Shown: positions 15,512-24,556, numbered from the stretch's first letter. The stretch: DNA of 63,357 nucleotides from Acidimicrobiales bacterium (GCA_018401565.1 JAGYKS010000039.1:385001-448357), one strand, 5' to 3'. Translations and numbers: made by a program. The notes: generated by a model from the sequence alone, not told the origin.

Positions 15512-18505
15512 CTACCGGGCAAAACCGACGAAGAAGCTGAACAGCTGCTGCGTGTCGTCGGAGGCATAGGCCACCGGGAAGGCGAAGTCGAGCGCGATCG
15601 GGGCCGGGCCCATCGCCGGGAGCGTGATCCGCAACCCGACACCGGGCGCGACCCGCATGTTGTTGATCGAGACGTTGCTCTCGACCGTACCGAAGTCGGT
15701 GAACACCACGCCGCGGAGCGAGTCGTCGGCGGTGATCGGAAACAGGTATTCGATCGTGTTGAGCCATTGGAACGGACCACCCACGATCGCCCCGTCCTGC
15801 CGCGGGCTCGCCCCGCGAAAGGTAAAACCACGGATCGTGTTGTAGCCACCGGCAAAGAAGTTGTCGTAGGCCGGCGTGTCGGGGCCCGACATGCCGAGCA
15901 CCGAGCCGATCGAAAGCACATGCCGGCCGGAGCCGTCGGGCCGCTCGTTCAAGAGGAAATACTGCCGCCCCTCGAGCACGCCGCGGGGATACTGAAAGGT
16001 GCCGATCACCTGCTCGAATTCGAACGTCGCCAGATGGCCCTGGGTGGGCAGGAACGGGCTGTCTCGGGTGTCGTGGATGATGCCACCACTGAAGCCGTAG
16101 ACCGAGTTGGTGCCCAGCATGTTGACGATGTCGGGCGCTAGGACTCGTGGCTGAAAGATGTCGACGTTTTCACCGCGGAAGCCGGCGTTGACCGACAGGT
16201 CGGGGGCGAAGGCAAACTGGTAGCCGAGGCCCACGCGGCCGCCGAGCCGCTCCTCCGCCCAGTCGAAGAAGTAGCGGGTGAAATACGACGCACTCGTCGA
16301 CAATCCGATCCGGGTGTCGAAGAGATACGGCTCCTGGAAGGTGGCCGTGTAGCGTTGCAGCTGCGTACCGGGCGCGGCCTCGAGCCGAAACCGCTGCCCG
16401 GCACCGCGGAAGGCGGTGCCGTTGCGGACGTCGTCCCAGCTGCGGGGAATCCGAAAGAGGTCGAAATTCTGCTCGTCGATGACGATGTTGCCGACGAGGC
16501 CGGCATTGGAGTTGACGCCGGCCCCGATCATGAGGCGGCCGGTCTGCGTTTCTTCGGCATCGACGTCGAGGATCACGTAGGGCTCGTTGCCGGGGAAGAC
16601 CTGCACCGGCTGACCGAAGCCGGGAGCCATCCCCGGCTGACCGAAATTCGGCACGGCTCCCGGCACCTGGCCGGGCGCAAAGCCCGGAGCAGGGGGTGGC
16701 AATGCGCCGCCGTACCCGACTGCCGGAGCCATGCCGCCTGGCGGCTCCACCTGGCCGGGGGCGGGCAATTGGGCGACGTAGGTTGGCTGTGGTGGCGGAG
16801 CGGCTCGTGCGTAGTCGAGGGCTTCCGGGCCGGTTGGCGCCAGGGGCGCCCCTCCCCACCGCTGTTGCTGCGGCGTGGGCTGCGGACTCTGCCCCCGCCA
16901 CACGGGCGGCCGTGGTGCCGCGATCGCCTCATGCTTTGCCGCAGGAGCCGCCGGTGCTGGCGCGGCCGCTTCCCGCTCAGCGGGCAAGGCATCCCGCTCG
17001 GCGGGTAAGGCATCCCGCTCGGCGGGTAAGGCTTCGTTGAGATCTCCCTCGAGCACGAGGTTGAGCGACGCCTCGCCGGCAGTATCGTCGGGGCTCTGAC
17101 CCCGGAAGCCCTCGCCCGGCCCGGTGGCGATTTGCTCCTCGCTCTGTTCCGGCTTGCTAAAGACGATCCGCGGCCCCTTCCCCTTGGCGGCGTCGTTCAG
17201 AAACAGACCGCTCGATTTCAGCCGCCGTTCATCGGCCCGCAGCTTGCGGATGTCGAGAATGTCGCCAGGCCGCAGCGAGAGTCGATTGAGGATCGTGCTG
17301 TGCTTGGTGTGCGGGTGTTCTCCGCCGATCCGCACGTTGATCTGCCCCACGCGATACCGCTGCCCCTCCGTCACGTTGTAGACAAGATCGAGCTGGCCCG
17401 GCTCCTCGAGAAACCGTGGATCGGCGCGGATGTCGGCAAACACAAAGCCCCGGCCGCCGTAGACGTCGCGAACGAGATTGAGGTCGCTTTCCATCTGCGA
17501 CTGGTTGAATGCCTGACCGCTGGTGAGCTTGAGGTCGCGAGCGAGAAACTCACTCTTGAACTTGCTGTTGCCGATGAACGAGACATTGCGAACCTTGTAG
17601 CGGGGTCCTTCGTTGATCACGAAGGTGAGCATCGTCCAGTCACGGCCGGCCCCGCCGACCACCTGCACTTCCCGCCCCACCTTGGCCTGAAAGAAGCCGA
17701 GACTGCGGTAGTAGGCCGTGAGCGTATCGACGTCGGCATCGATCTTCTCGCGGTCGATATCGCCACCGAGCAGCCAGAAGAAGCCTGGCTTCGATTTGAT
17801 CTGGGTCAGCAGCCGGGCATCGTTGGCGATCGTGTTGCCCACGAAGCTCGTCCAGAGGGCCTTCTTCCGCAGCCCCTCGTCGACGAGAAACACCGCCCCC
17901 TTGTCGCCCGGCTTACTGCCTTCCACCGTGGTCACGCGGGCGGCGTCGTAGCCCTTCTCGTGGTAATACGACTCCAGCCGTCGCCGTGCCTCTTCCACCA
18001 CATAAGCATCCATCGAGTCGCCAACCTCGATTTCACCCTTCTTGGCGAGGGTGCGGGTCGTCACCCGCTCGTTGCCGATGAACCGCACGTAGCGGATCGT
18101 CGGTCGCTCCACGACCTGGAAGATCACCACCACCCCCTCGCGGACACGCACATACTTGGGAAGGATGTCGACGAACTTCCGCGAGCGGTGCAGCGTCCGT
18201 ACATCCTCTTCGATCGATTGCGCATCGAAGATCTGGCCGGCGCGGGTGATCAGCTTGGGCAGCTTCGAGGCCTCGGTGGTCTCATTGCCCTCGATCCGCA
18301 CTTCCACGATGCGATTGGCCTCCACCTCGGCGGGGCTGGCAGCCGGGGGCTGGCTCGCGGGAGTGGCAACCGGGGGATCACCGACCGTGGGCAGGGGTGC
18401 CTGGGCGGCGGCCCAGGGGCCGAGCAAAGCCCAGCAGGCGAGCAACGTGATCAGGCCGTAAAGCCTGGGCAACGTCGTCTTCACAGGGGCACGCAGGCGT
18501 CTCAC
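15512..18505 (-). CDS. bamA: BamA/Omp85 outer-membrane assembly factor with proline-rich insert
   Basis: This is the central component of the beta-barrel assembly machine (997 residues, about 190 longer than E. coli BamA). After a signal peptide and a Pro/Ala linker, five POTRA repeats can be traced at about 66-135, 136-211, 212-302, 303-382 and 383-456. Each starts with a pattern like VRIEGNETT, VRFIGNERV, SFVGNTIAN or VSFIGNSKF. Residues ~457-640 form a low-complexity P/A/Q/G-rich segment with three tandem ALPAERD/E units (about 492-512). The C-terminal ~350 residues are the 16-strand barrel, containing GGYNTIRGFTFRG, the conserved (V/I)RGF/Y loop-6 motif, and ending in FFVGFAR. The insert between POTRA5 and the barrel is unusual. 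GT9 follows after 15 bp. Confidence 0.92.
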   Translation of the reverse strand: MRRLRAPVKTTLPRLYGLITLLACWALLGPWAAAQAPLPTVGDPPVATPASQPPAASPAEVEANRIVEVRIEGNETTEASKLPKLITRAGQIFDAQSIEEDVRTLHRSRKFVDILPKYVRVREGVVVIFQVVERPTIRYVRFIGNERVTTRTLAKKGEIEVGDSMDAYVVEEARRRLESYYHEKGYDAARVTTVEGSKPGDKGAVFLVDEGLRKKALWTSFVGNTIANDARLLTQIKSKPGFFWLLGGDIDREKIDADVDTLTAYYRSLGFFQAKVGREVQVVGGAGRDWTMLTFVINEGPRYKVRNVSFIGNSKFKSEFLARDLKLTSGQAFNQSQMESDLNLVRDVYGGRGFVFADIRADPRFLEEPGQLDLVYNVTEGQRYRVGQINVRIGGEHPHTKHSTILNRLSLRPGDILDIRKLRADERRLKSSGLFLNDAAKGKGPRIVFSKPEQSEEQIATGPGEGFRGQSPDDTAGEASLNLVLEGDLNEALPAERDALPAERDALPAEREAAAPAPAAPAAKHEAIAAPRPPVWRGQSPQPTPQQQRWGGAPLAPTGPEALDYARAAPPPQPTYVAQLPAPGQVEPPGGMAPAVGYGGALPPPAPGFAPGQVPGAVPNFGQPGMAPGFGQPVQVFPGNEPYVILDVDAEETQTGRLMIGAGVNSNAGLVGNIVIDEQNFDLFRIPRSWDDVRNGTAFRGAGQRFRLEAAPGTQLQRYTATFQEPYLFDTRIGLSTSASYFTRYFFDWAEERLGGRVGLGYQFAFAPDLSVNAGFRGENVDIFQPRVLAPDIVNMLGTNSVYGFSGGIIHDTRDSPFLPTQGHLATFEFEQVIGTFQYPRGVLEGRQYFLLNERPDGSGRHVLSIGSVLGMSGPDTPAYDNFFAGGYNTIRGFTFRGASPRQDGAIVGGPFQWLNTIEYLFPITADDSLRGVVFTDFGTVESNVSINNMRVAPGVGLRITLPAMGPAPIALDFAFPVAYASDDTQQLFSFFVGFAR

Positions 18506-18667
18506 GTGGTGTCGATCCGGCGGGAAGGTGGCGGCGAAAGCCGAGGAGGAATAGCGGAGCGCCGCGACCGATCACAAGGCGAAAACTGTCCGTCGGAGTG
18601 CTGTCTGGCGGCCGGCCCCGGAATTGGCCCAAGAAGGCTCCCGTGGCGCTTGCCCAGCCTTCAATCC

Positions 18668-18697
18668 TTGACTGGACACCGCAAACTCCGATATTTT
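18668..18697 (+). promoter_or_regulatory. sigma70-like promoter of the Sua5-phosphatase gene
   Basis: TTGACT (18668-18673) and TATTTT (18692-18697) are separated by 18 bp, 18 bases before the ATG at 18716. This AT-rich patch stands out in the divergent bamA/Sua5 gap (18506-18715). The call rests on consensus similarity alone. Confidence 0.45.
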
Positions 18698-18715
18698 TCG
18701 GGGTTCCGCCTACCT

Positions 18716-19861
18716 ATGCAGCCCCATGTCATCGATCTCCGCCAGTCCGACGACGCCCGTGATGTGGTGCATCGGGCGGTGCAGGCGCTGGCCGAAGGAC
18801 GTGCCGTCGGGTTTCCCACCGAAACCGACTATGTGATCGCCGCCGCCGCCCGTCATCCGGCCGCCATCGAGCGGCTGATCCCCCTGGTGGCCCAGCGGCC
18901 TGGTGAACCACTCCTCTCGTTGGGCGTGAAGAGCGTTGCCGAGGCGCTCGACTGGGCGCCGCGGCTGAGCCCGCTCGGCCAGCGGATCGCGCGGCGCTGC
19001 TGGCCCGGCCCGGTGGCGATCGTCGTGCCCGACGACCATCCCGAAAGCCTTGTGCATCGCCTCGCCGCGGTAGCGCGGCGCGGGCTGGCGGGCGAAGGCC
19101 ACCTGCGGCTGCGAGTGCCGGGCCATCCGATGCTTGGCGATTGCATGAGGATGCTCGCCGGCCCGGTGGTGCTCGCCGAGCCCGGTTCGGCCGAGCAGCC
19201 ACCAGCCGTGACGGCCGAAGACCTGATCGAGCGGAGCCATGCCGGTCTCGACCTTGTAATCGACGACGGTCGGGCGCGGTATGCACAGCCTGTGTCGGTG
19301 GTCGAAGTGGGGCCACATGACTTTCGTGTGCTCCGGCCGGGCATCGTCTCGGCGGAGACGATCCGCCGGCTGTCGAGTGTGATGGTGCTGTTTGTGTGTA
19401 CGGGAAACACCTGTCGCAGTCCGATGGCCGAAGCGCTGTTTCGCCAGATGGTGGCGGACCGGCTTGGGTGTCGGCCCGACGAGATCGACGCCCATGGCGT
19501 GATCGTGGGAAGTGCCGGTGTGGCGGCCTGGGCCGGGGGCCGCGCGAGCACCGGTGCCTTGGAGACGATGGCCGACTTCGGGATCGACCTGTCGGGCCAC
19601 GAGGGCCAGCCGCTCACCGAACCGCTCGTCCGCCAGGCCGACGTGATCTGGACGATGACCGCCGCCCACCGGGCCGCCCTGCTCGCCCAGTTCCCTGAGG
19701 CTGGGGATCGCGTGGCGGTGCTTTCTCCCGATCGGATCGACGTGGTCGATCCGATCGGTGGCCCGCTGGAGACCTACCGTACGTGCGCTCGGCAAATCCA
19801 CGCGCATCTGCAATCAAGAATCGATACACTCGGACTGCCGCCTGGTCGATCACAAGGATGA
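18716..19861 (+). CDS. fusion: Sua5/YrdC-like domain + low-molecular-weight protein phosphatase (YwlE-like)
   Basis: The ATG at 18716 gives a 381-residue protein. Residues ~1-218 resemble Sua5/YciO/YrdC (threonylcarbamoyl-AMP synthase, tRNA t6A pathway): GRAVGFPTETDYVIAA, RRCWPGPVAIVVPDD and FRVLRPGIVS are the usual landmarks. However, the conserved KGRP-type Lys motif is replaced by QRPGEP, and the S-x-x-(P)SAN segment is not recognisable, so catalytic competence is doubtful. Residues ~222-375 are a low-molecular-weight Tyr/Arg phosphatase with P-loop VCTGNTCRSPMAEALF (C-x5-R) and a distal general-acid Asp in DVVDPIGGP. rpiB follows at once. The order Sua5, LMW phosphatase, RpiB matches Bacillus ywlC-ywlE-ywlF. 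Confidence 0.87.
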   Translation: MQPHVIDLRQSDDARDVVHRAVQALAEGRAVGFPTETDYVIAAAARHPAAIERLIPLVAQRPGEPLLSLGVKSVAEALDWAPRLSPLGQRIARRCWPGPVAIVVPDDHPESLVHRLAAVARRGLAGEGHLRLRVPGHPMLGDCMRMLAGPVVLAEPGSAEQPPAVTAEDLIERSHAGLDLVIDDGRARYAQPVSVVEVGPHDFRVLRPGIVSAETIRRLSSVMVLFVCTGNTCRSPMAEALFRQMVADRLGCRPDEIDAHGVIVGSAGVAAWAGGRASTGALETMADFGIDLSGHEGQPLTEPLVRQADVIWTMTAAHRAALLAQFPEAGDRVAVLSPDRIDVVDPIGGPLETYRTCARQIHAHLQSRIDTLGLPPGRSQG

Positions 19862-19891
19862 TCCGGGCCGTGGTGGGACAGGGAGAAATCG

Positions 19892-20343
19892 ATGCGGATT
19901 GCGATTGGGAGTGATCATCGTGGTGTGGCTTCGAGGCTGCGGGTGATCGGGTTGCTCGAACGGCTGGGCCAGGAAGTGATTGACTGCGGAGCCACACCGA
20001 GGAGGCCGTCGACTATCCCGACATCGCCGCCGACGTCGCCACCCGCGTGAGCGAGGGCACGGTCGATCGAGGCATCCTCCTGTGCTGCACGGGCGTCGGC
20101 ATGGCGATCGCCGCCAACAAGGTGCCCGGCATCCGGGCGGCCACCTGCCACGACGAGGTGACGGCCGAGATGAGCCGGCGGCACAACGACCTCAACGTGC
20201 TCTGCCTGGCGGCCGAGATGATCGGCACCGAAGAGCAAGACAAGATCGTGCGGACCTGGCTCGACACCGCCTTCGAGGGGGGCCGCCACGCCCGCCGCGT
20301 CGCGAAGATCTCCGCCCTCGAACCCTGCGGTAAGCAGGGTTAG
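19892..20343 (+). CDS. rpiB: ribose-5-phosphate isomerase B (one frameshift)
   Basis: RpiB/LacAB family sugar-phosphate isomerase (about 150 residues) of the non-oxidative pentose phosphate pathway. It starts MRIAIGSDHRGVASRLR after a GGGAGA ribosome-binding site. The frame changes at about 19995-20000: adding one C to GAGCCACACCGAG restores CGAHTEEAVDYPDIAADV. Downstream are the active-site Cys in LLCCTGVGMAIAANKVPGIR and the His/Asn motif RRHNDLNVLCLAAE. As every catalytic element is present across the shift, an assembly indel is likely. It lies 30 bp after the Sua5-phosphatase gene and probably shares its transcript. Confidence 0.88.
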
Positions 20344-20347
20344 CCGG

Positions 20348-20376
20348 CGCGGCTTGCGTGAAGCTGGCAAGCCGCG
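20348..20376 (+). terminator. stem-loop after rpiB
   Basis: CGCGGCTTGC / GCAAGCCGCG forms a perfect 10-bp stem with a 9-nt loop, 4 bases after the rpiB stop codon. There is no U-tract, so it may be a factor-dependent terminator, a 3' stabilising hairpin or a decayed repeat. Confidence 0.5.
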
Positions 20377-20483
20377 GGGAGTCGTCGGCTGGTAGCGATC
20401 GTAGCGGCCGAAGGATAAAAAAACGGGCCCAAACAGCCTCGCGAATTGTTGAACCGCCCGCGGCGGTGAGTATCGTCGAAGGC

Positions 20484-21056
20484 ATGGCACACACACATTT
20501 GCCCGGCCCTGAGGAAGTCGACTGCCTGATTCGCAACGCCGAGTTGCGGGACGCCATCGAGCCCTACCTCGACGAGGCCATTTTCGAGATCGATTTCCGC
20601 ACGCTCCCCACCGAGGCCGAAAACCGGTTTCTCGAATCGATGCTGGCCTGGGAGCAGGCCCCGCTCGTGCCGATCGCCCGCTGGTTCGAGCCCACGCTCG
20701 CCCTGCAGCCGGCCTGCACCCTCGATGACGACCAGATTCGCGACCGGCTCTGGCAGACGATCGAGCGGCTCTACTCCAAGCGGATCGTGCTCGACTTCAC
20801 CGACCATCTCTCCGACCGCGAACTCTACGCCCTCATCCGTCGCGACATCCTGCCGGCCCAGGTGAAGCTGGTCGACCTGCCCGACAACTACTTCCACTGG
20901 GATTGCAGCGCCAGCGACGGCGAGGATCCCACGATCTGGCTTGCCTTCTACGCCTCCGACGAGGAGCGGGAGCAGTGGAGCCTAGAGGAAGGCTGCGAGC
21001 CTCCGCCACGGCAAGTGCCCTCGCACCCGCGGGCGTTGCCGACGGCGCCGGTCTGA
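20484..21056 (+). CDS. hypothetical protein, acidic, about 190 residues
   Basis: Not recognised. The start at 20484 gives MAHTHLPGPEEVDCLIRNAE; an open frame extends further left to 20358 but is Arg/Ser-rich and lacks support. The protein is soluble, acidic and rich in aromatic residues (for example MLAWEQAPLVPIARWFEP, LPDNYFHWDCSASDGEDPTI), with no signal peptide or membrane segment. It lies on the same strand as, and about 140 bp after, rpiB. The C-terminal ~20 residues are Pro/Arg-rich and may extend beyond the conserved part. Confidence 0.65.
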   Translation: MAHTHLPGPEEVDCLIRNAELRDAIEPYLDEAIFEIDFRTLPTEAENRFLESMLAWEQAPLVPIARWFEPTLALQPACTLDDDQIRDRLWQTIERLYSKRIVLDFTDHLSDRELYALIRRDILPAQVKLVDLPDNYFHWDCSASDGEDPTIWLAFYASDEEREQWSLEEGCEPPPRQVPSHPRALPTAPV

Positions 21057-21154
21057 CCGCCGCGGCCGCGGCGGCAGGTATCTCCGTACATTTTGGCGGC
21101 GAGTGGTTTCCATTCGGATTCACTGCCGCCTATGCTTTCCGCGGAGGTGCCGCG

Positions 21155-22243
21155 ATGAAACGTGTTCTGCCGACGCTCGCCGTCATTGCCGGTCTGGTTT
21201 TCATGCCGGGTTCTCAGGCCGCCGATAAGGCAGCCATCAAAGCCGCCATCGACAAGGCAACGACGTATCTGGTCGAGACAGGCCAGGCCAAGGATGGCAG
21301 TTTTTCGGCGCAGGTCGGGCCGGCCGTCACGGCCTTGACCGTCGCGGGCCTCGTGAAGAGCGGCACTCCTGCCGATGCGCCGGTTGCGAAGAAGGCTCTT
21401 CATTATTTGCTCTCGTTCAAACAGCCTAGCGGCGGCATCCATCCGCCGGAGTCGCTCGTATCGAACTATGAGACGGCCATCGCGATGATGGCCTTGGTGG
21501 CCTGCAATACCGACGGCCAGTACGACGCCGACATCAAGGCGGCCGAGGCCTTTGTGAAGGGTCTGCAATGGGACGGCGGCGAAGGCCCGGGCCCGTCCGA
21601 CCCGGCCTATGGTGGCGCGGGCTACGGCAGGAAGAACCGCCCCGATCTTTCCAACACGTCGTTTCTCATCGAGGCCCTGCGGAGCGCGGGCGTGGCCGCA
21701 GATGACCCGGCGATCCAGCGGGCGCTCGTGTTTGTCTCGCGGACGCAAAATCTCGAAGGCCCGCACAACACGCTTCCCTTTGCCGCCAAAAATCCTGATG
21801 GAGGCTTTTACTACACCCCGGCTGCCGGCGGTGAGAGCCAGGCCGGCAAAACGCCCGCCGGCGGCCTGCGGAGCTACGCGTCGATGACCTATGCCGGGCT
21901 CAAAAGCATGATCTTTGCCGGGCTCTCGAAAGACGATCCGCGGGTAGCGGCGGCGATCACCTGGCTCGGCAAGCACTACACATTTGAGGAAAACCCCGGC
22001 ATGGGTACCGCCGGCCTCTACTACTATTTCCACACCGCCGCCAAGGCACTCGACCTGCTCGGCGAAGAGACCTTCACCGACGCCCGGGGCGTGGCTCATC
22101 CATGGCGAAGCGAACTGGCCGACGCCCTCATCGCGCGGCAGCAGGATGACGGCTCATGGATCAACGAGAATTCCCGCTGGATGGAGGGCGATCCCAACCT
22201 TGTCACCGCCTACGCCCTCCTCGCGTTGTCGTATTGCCAGTAG
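21155..22243 (+). CDS. secreted prenyltransferase/squalene-cyclase-fold (alpha/alpha barrel) protein
   Basis: A signal peptide (MKRVLPTLAVIAGLVFMPGSQA) is followed by about 340 residues with repeated alpha-helical hairpins of the terpene cyclase/prenyltransferase type. Examples are KDGSFSAQVGPAVTALTVAGL, NYETAIAMMALVACN, LSNTSFLIEALRSAG, SYASMTYAGLKSMIFAGL and QQDDGSWINEN. The catalytic DxDD of squalene-hopene cyclase is not seen, so a binding role is more likely than cyclisation. RBS GGAGG (21143-21147) supports the start at 21155. The stop TAG (22241-22243) is the GTAG foot of a REP palindrome. It is convergent with hemA. Confidence 0.82.
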   Translation: MKRVLPTLAVIAGLVFMPGSQAADKAAIKAAIDKATTYLVETGQAKDGSFSAQVGPAVTALTVAGLVKSGTPADAPVAKKALHYLLSFKQPSGGIHPPESLVSNYETAIAMMALVACNTDGQYDADIKAAEAFVKGLQWDGGEGPGPSDPAYGGAGYGRKNRPDLSNTSFLIEALRSAGVAADDPAIQRALVFVSRTQNLEGPHNTLPFAAKNPDGGFYYTPAAGGESQAGKTPAGGLRSYASMTYAGLKSMIFAGLSKDDPRVAAAITWLGKHYTFEENPGMGTAGLYYYFHTAAKALDLLGEETFTDARGVAHPWRSELADALIARQQDDGSWINENSRWMEGDPNLVTAYALLALSYCQ

Positions 22244-22293
22244 GACAGGCTTCAGCCTGTCATGCTTTTGAGACAGGCTGAAGCCTGTCCTAC
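22240..22293. repeat. pair of REP-like palindromes in opposite orientation between convergent genes
   Basis: GTAG (22240-22243) plus core 22244-22261, then an inverted core 22272-22289 followed by CTAC (22290-22293). The left foot contains the TAG stop of the + strand gene, and the right foot contains the TAG stop of hemA on the − strand. The 46-bp gap between the two stops is thus made of the two elements and a 10-bp spacer. The pair could form a larger cruciform and act as a bidirectional terminator. Confidence 0.93.
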
Positions 22294-23564
22294 TCTTTCA
22301 AATCAAACAGCCGCTTGAGCGCGTCGAGCAGGCCGTGTGGCGGCCCGGCATGGCTCTCCGCGCGAAGCGAAGTCAGCGGCAGATGCAGCATCTTGGCGGC
22401 GTAGCGCTGAAACGACTGGCGGATCTCGGCCCGGGCCGCCTCGCCGAGATCGGGCAGCCGACGGAAGAGCCGCTCCAGCTCGGTATCGCCCGTCTCGCTC
22501 CAGCCGGCCCGCAGCTGCTCGATCACCGGCCCGCTCCAGCGGTGATGGAGGTCGCCCATAAACCGCCGCGTCTCCTCTTCGATGATCACCACCGCCGCCG
22601 GCATCTGTTTCTCACGGCTCTTGCGGTTAGCCTCGCAAGTGCGGCCGAGGTCGTCGATCGAGTAGAGCCACACGTCGGGCCGGTCGCCGATCGCCGGATC
22701 GAAGTCGCGGGGAATGGCCAGGTCGAGGATCACCAGCGGCCGGCCACCGCGGGCCTCCTCCACGGGCCGGTAGAAGTCGGCGGTGATCACAGGCTCGGTG
22801 GCGCCGGTGGTGCTCACCACGAGGTCGGTGGCCGCCAATTCGGTGACCAGGCGATCAAACGTCGTCGGCCGGGCCCGCAGTTCAGCGGCGAGTGACTGGG
22901 CTCGTTCGATCGTGCGGTTGACGATCGTGACATCGCGGGCTCCTGCCTCACGCAGGTAGCGGAGCGTCTCCCGAGCCATCTTGCCGGCACCGATCAGGAG
23001 CACTTTCTTGTCGTCAAGCCGCTCAAACACGCCGCTTACAAAGTCGGTCACGGCGATGCTCGGAATCGAGAGCCGCTCCCGGCCGAGGGCCGTCTCCGTG
23101 GCCACCCGCTTGGCCGTCCGCAGCGCCGCCTGAAACATCTCGCTCGTGAGCGGCCCGGTGGTACGGCTCTCCTGTGCGATTGCCCAGGCCTGCTTTACCT
23201 GCGCCACGATCTGCGGCTCACCCAGCACCATGCTGTCGAGGCCGGCGGCCACGCTGAAGAGGTGCCGCACCACAGCCTCGTCGCTCTCGCCCGAGAGCAC
23301 CGGCGCGAGAAGCCCGGCATCGATCCCCCGACATTCCGCCAGAAACAGCACCAGCTGTTCCCGCGGCGGCGGGGCGGAGTCACTTTCGCCGGCCGCGTAG
23401 AGTTCCACCCGGTTGCACGTCGAAAGCAGCACCCCTTCCCGGCCGGGGAAGCGGTCACGAAACCGCGCCAGCGCCTCGGCCGCCTGCTCGGCGGAGAAAG
23501 CCAGCTGCTCTCGCAAGGGCAGCGGCACCGTGCGGTGGGTTCCTCCCACGAATGCCAGCGTCAT
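22290..23564 (-). CDS. hemA: glutamyl-tRNA reductase
   Basis: First enzyme of the C5 heme pathway, reducing glutamyl-tRNA to glutamate-1-semialdehyde (424 residues, standard length). The catalytic domain holds the Cys in LLSTCNRVELYAAG and motif LDSMVLGEPQIVAQVKQAW. The NADPH domain has VLLIGAGKMARETLRYL and IVNRTIERAQSLA, then LVILDLAIPRDFDP and the C-terminal dimerisation helices. The start at 23564 overlaps the stop of the upstream hemX-like gene by ATGA, so translation is probably coupled. An open frame continues upstream of this ATG but is shadow sequence. The stop TAG lies in a REP foot. Confidence 0.95.
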   Translation of the reverse strand: MTLAFVGGTHRTVPLPLREQLAFSAEQAAEALARFRDRFPGREGVLLSTCNRVELYAAGESDSAPPPREQLVLFLAECRGIDAGLLAPVLSGESDEAVVRHLFSVAAGLDSMVLGEPQIVAQVKQAWAIAQESRTTGPLTSEMFQAALRTAKRVATETALGRERLSIPSIAVTDFVSGVFERLDDKKVLLIGAGKMARETLRYLREAGARDVTIVNRTIERAQSLAAELRARPTTFDRLVTELAATDLVVSTTGATEPVITADFYRPVEEARGGRPLVILDLAIPRDFDPAIGDRPDVWLYSIDDLGRTCEANRKSREKQMPAAVVIIEEETRRFMGDLHHRWSGPVIEQLRAGWSETGDTELERLFRRLPDLGEAARAEIRQSFQRYAAKMLHLPLTSLRAESHAGPPHGLLDALKRLFDLKE

Positions 23565-24442
23565 GCGGCGACCTCGTTGATGGCCGGTGGCGACACGGGC
23601 GGCACGCCATGCCGCGTGTCGCCGAAGAGGCCCCACAGGATCGAGCCGGTCAGCACGGCGAAGCTTACCAGCGACAGCCAGACGATCGTGCGGGCGCCGC
23701 CCGGTCGTTGCTTGACGACCCGCGCGATCACGGCCGCAACGATCAGCCACGATACGAGCATCCCCATCCGCAGCACGACCGGATCGGTCCACGGCACCGT
23801 CTCGAGTAATCCCCGCTGCTTGTTGACGGCGTTGAGGATGATGCCAGAGGTGAAGCCTGCTGCTGCGGTCCAGGCGGCGACCGTCATCGCGTGTCTGGTC
23901 GTCTCGAACAGTCGCTCGAGGCTCGGCATGCGGAAGCCCCGCTTGGGCGCCTGCTTGCGGGCCAGCCGCCCGGCCTGAAAGAGCCACATCACGGCGGCGA
24001 TCGCCCCGGCCGCCACGGCGAGGCTCGCGGCCAGATTCAAGCTGCCATGGATCATGCCCCAGACCTGCGTGGCCGGAGTCTGCGGAAAGGGCTCCCGGCT
24101 GGAGAGCGTGGCCGCCCCGATGAGGGCCAACACCACCGGCAGCATGAAGAGGCCGATGGGCGTCCGCGGAGTGGCGAGCGTGAGCGCGAGCGACCCGGCA
24201 GCCAAGACCCACGCCGCGAGCAGGTACCAGTCGAAGGGGCTTGAGAGGGGCACCGCTCCTTCCGAGGCTGCCCGCCAGAGGAGAAAGGCCGTGTGGGCCA
24301 CGAGCCCCGCCGCCGCAAAGCCCACCATCACCGCCCCCCGCACGCCGGAGCGAAACAGGAGCCGCGAGGCCTCGCAGGCCAGCGCGACTGCATAGCTGGC
24401 AGCGAAGCAGACAACGGAAATTCGCGACACAAAATCGAGCAT
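23561..24442 (-). CDS. HemX/CcsA-like cytochrome c assembly membrane protein
   Basis: 293 residues with about eight membrane segments, starting MLDFVSRISVVCFAASYAV after an AAGGA ribosome-binding site; an upstream in-frame ATG at 24481 is possible. It belongs to the CcsA/HemX family (WGMIHGSLNLAASLAVAAG near the middle), which often precedes hemA and is thought to help heme handling or GluTR stability. The tryptophan-rich WWD signature of true heme-handling CcsA is not evident. It is coupled to hemA by a 4-bp ATGA overlap and is divergent from hemE. Confidence 0.85.
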   Translation of the reverse strand: MLDFVSRISVVCFAASYAVALACEASRLLFRSGVRGAVMVGFAAAGLVAHTAFLLWRAASEGAVPLSSPFDWYLLAAWVLAAGSLALTLATPRTPIGLFMLPVVLALIGAATLSSREPFPQTPATQVWGMIHGSLNLAASLAVAAGAIAAVMWLFQAGRLARKQAPKRGFRMPSLERLFETTRHAMTVAAWTAAAGFTSGIILNAVNKQRGLLETVPWTDPVVLRMGMLVSWLIVAAVIARVVKQRPGGARTIVWLSLVSFAVLTGSILWGLFGDTRHGVPPVSPPAINEVAA

Positions 24443-24512
24443 GGCGATCCTTATTGCCGTCCGCAGAACCAGCCCTCTCATTCTAGCCCCGAATCGTGCC
24501 GGAAAACGGGGG

Positions 24513-24518
24513 TATACT
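24513..24518 (+). promoter_or_regulatory. possible −10 element upstream of hemE
   Basis: TATACT lies 39 bases before the hemE start in the 114-bp divergent gap. No good −35 box is visible at the expected distance, so this is a weak promoter candidate. Confidence 0.3.
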
Positions 24519-24556
24519 CCGGAAATGACGCATCCCCTCGCCCGCCGCCCCGCTCG

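Noticed and set aside
17132..18715. Long open frame on the + strand running from inside bamA into the Sua5 gene
   Set aside because: It is antisense to bamA, has no family similarity and arises from GC-rich codon bias. Only the part from ATG 18716 is a real gene.
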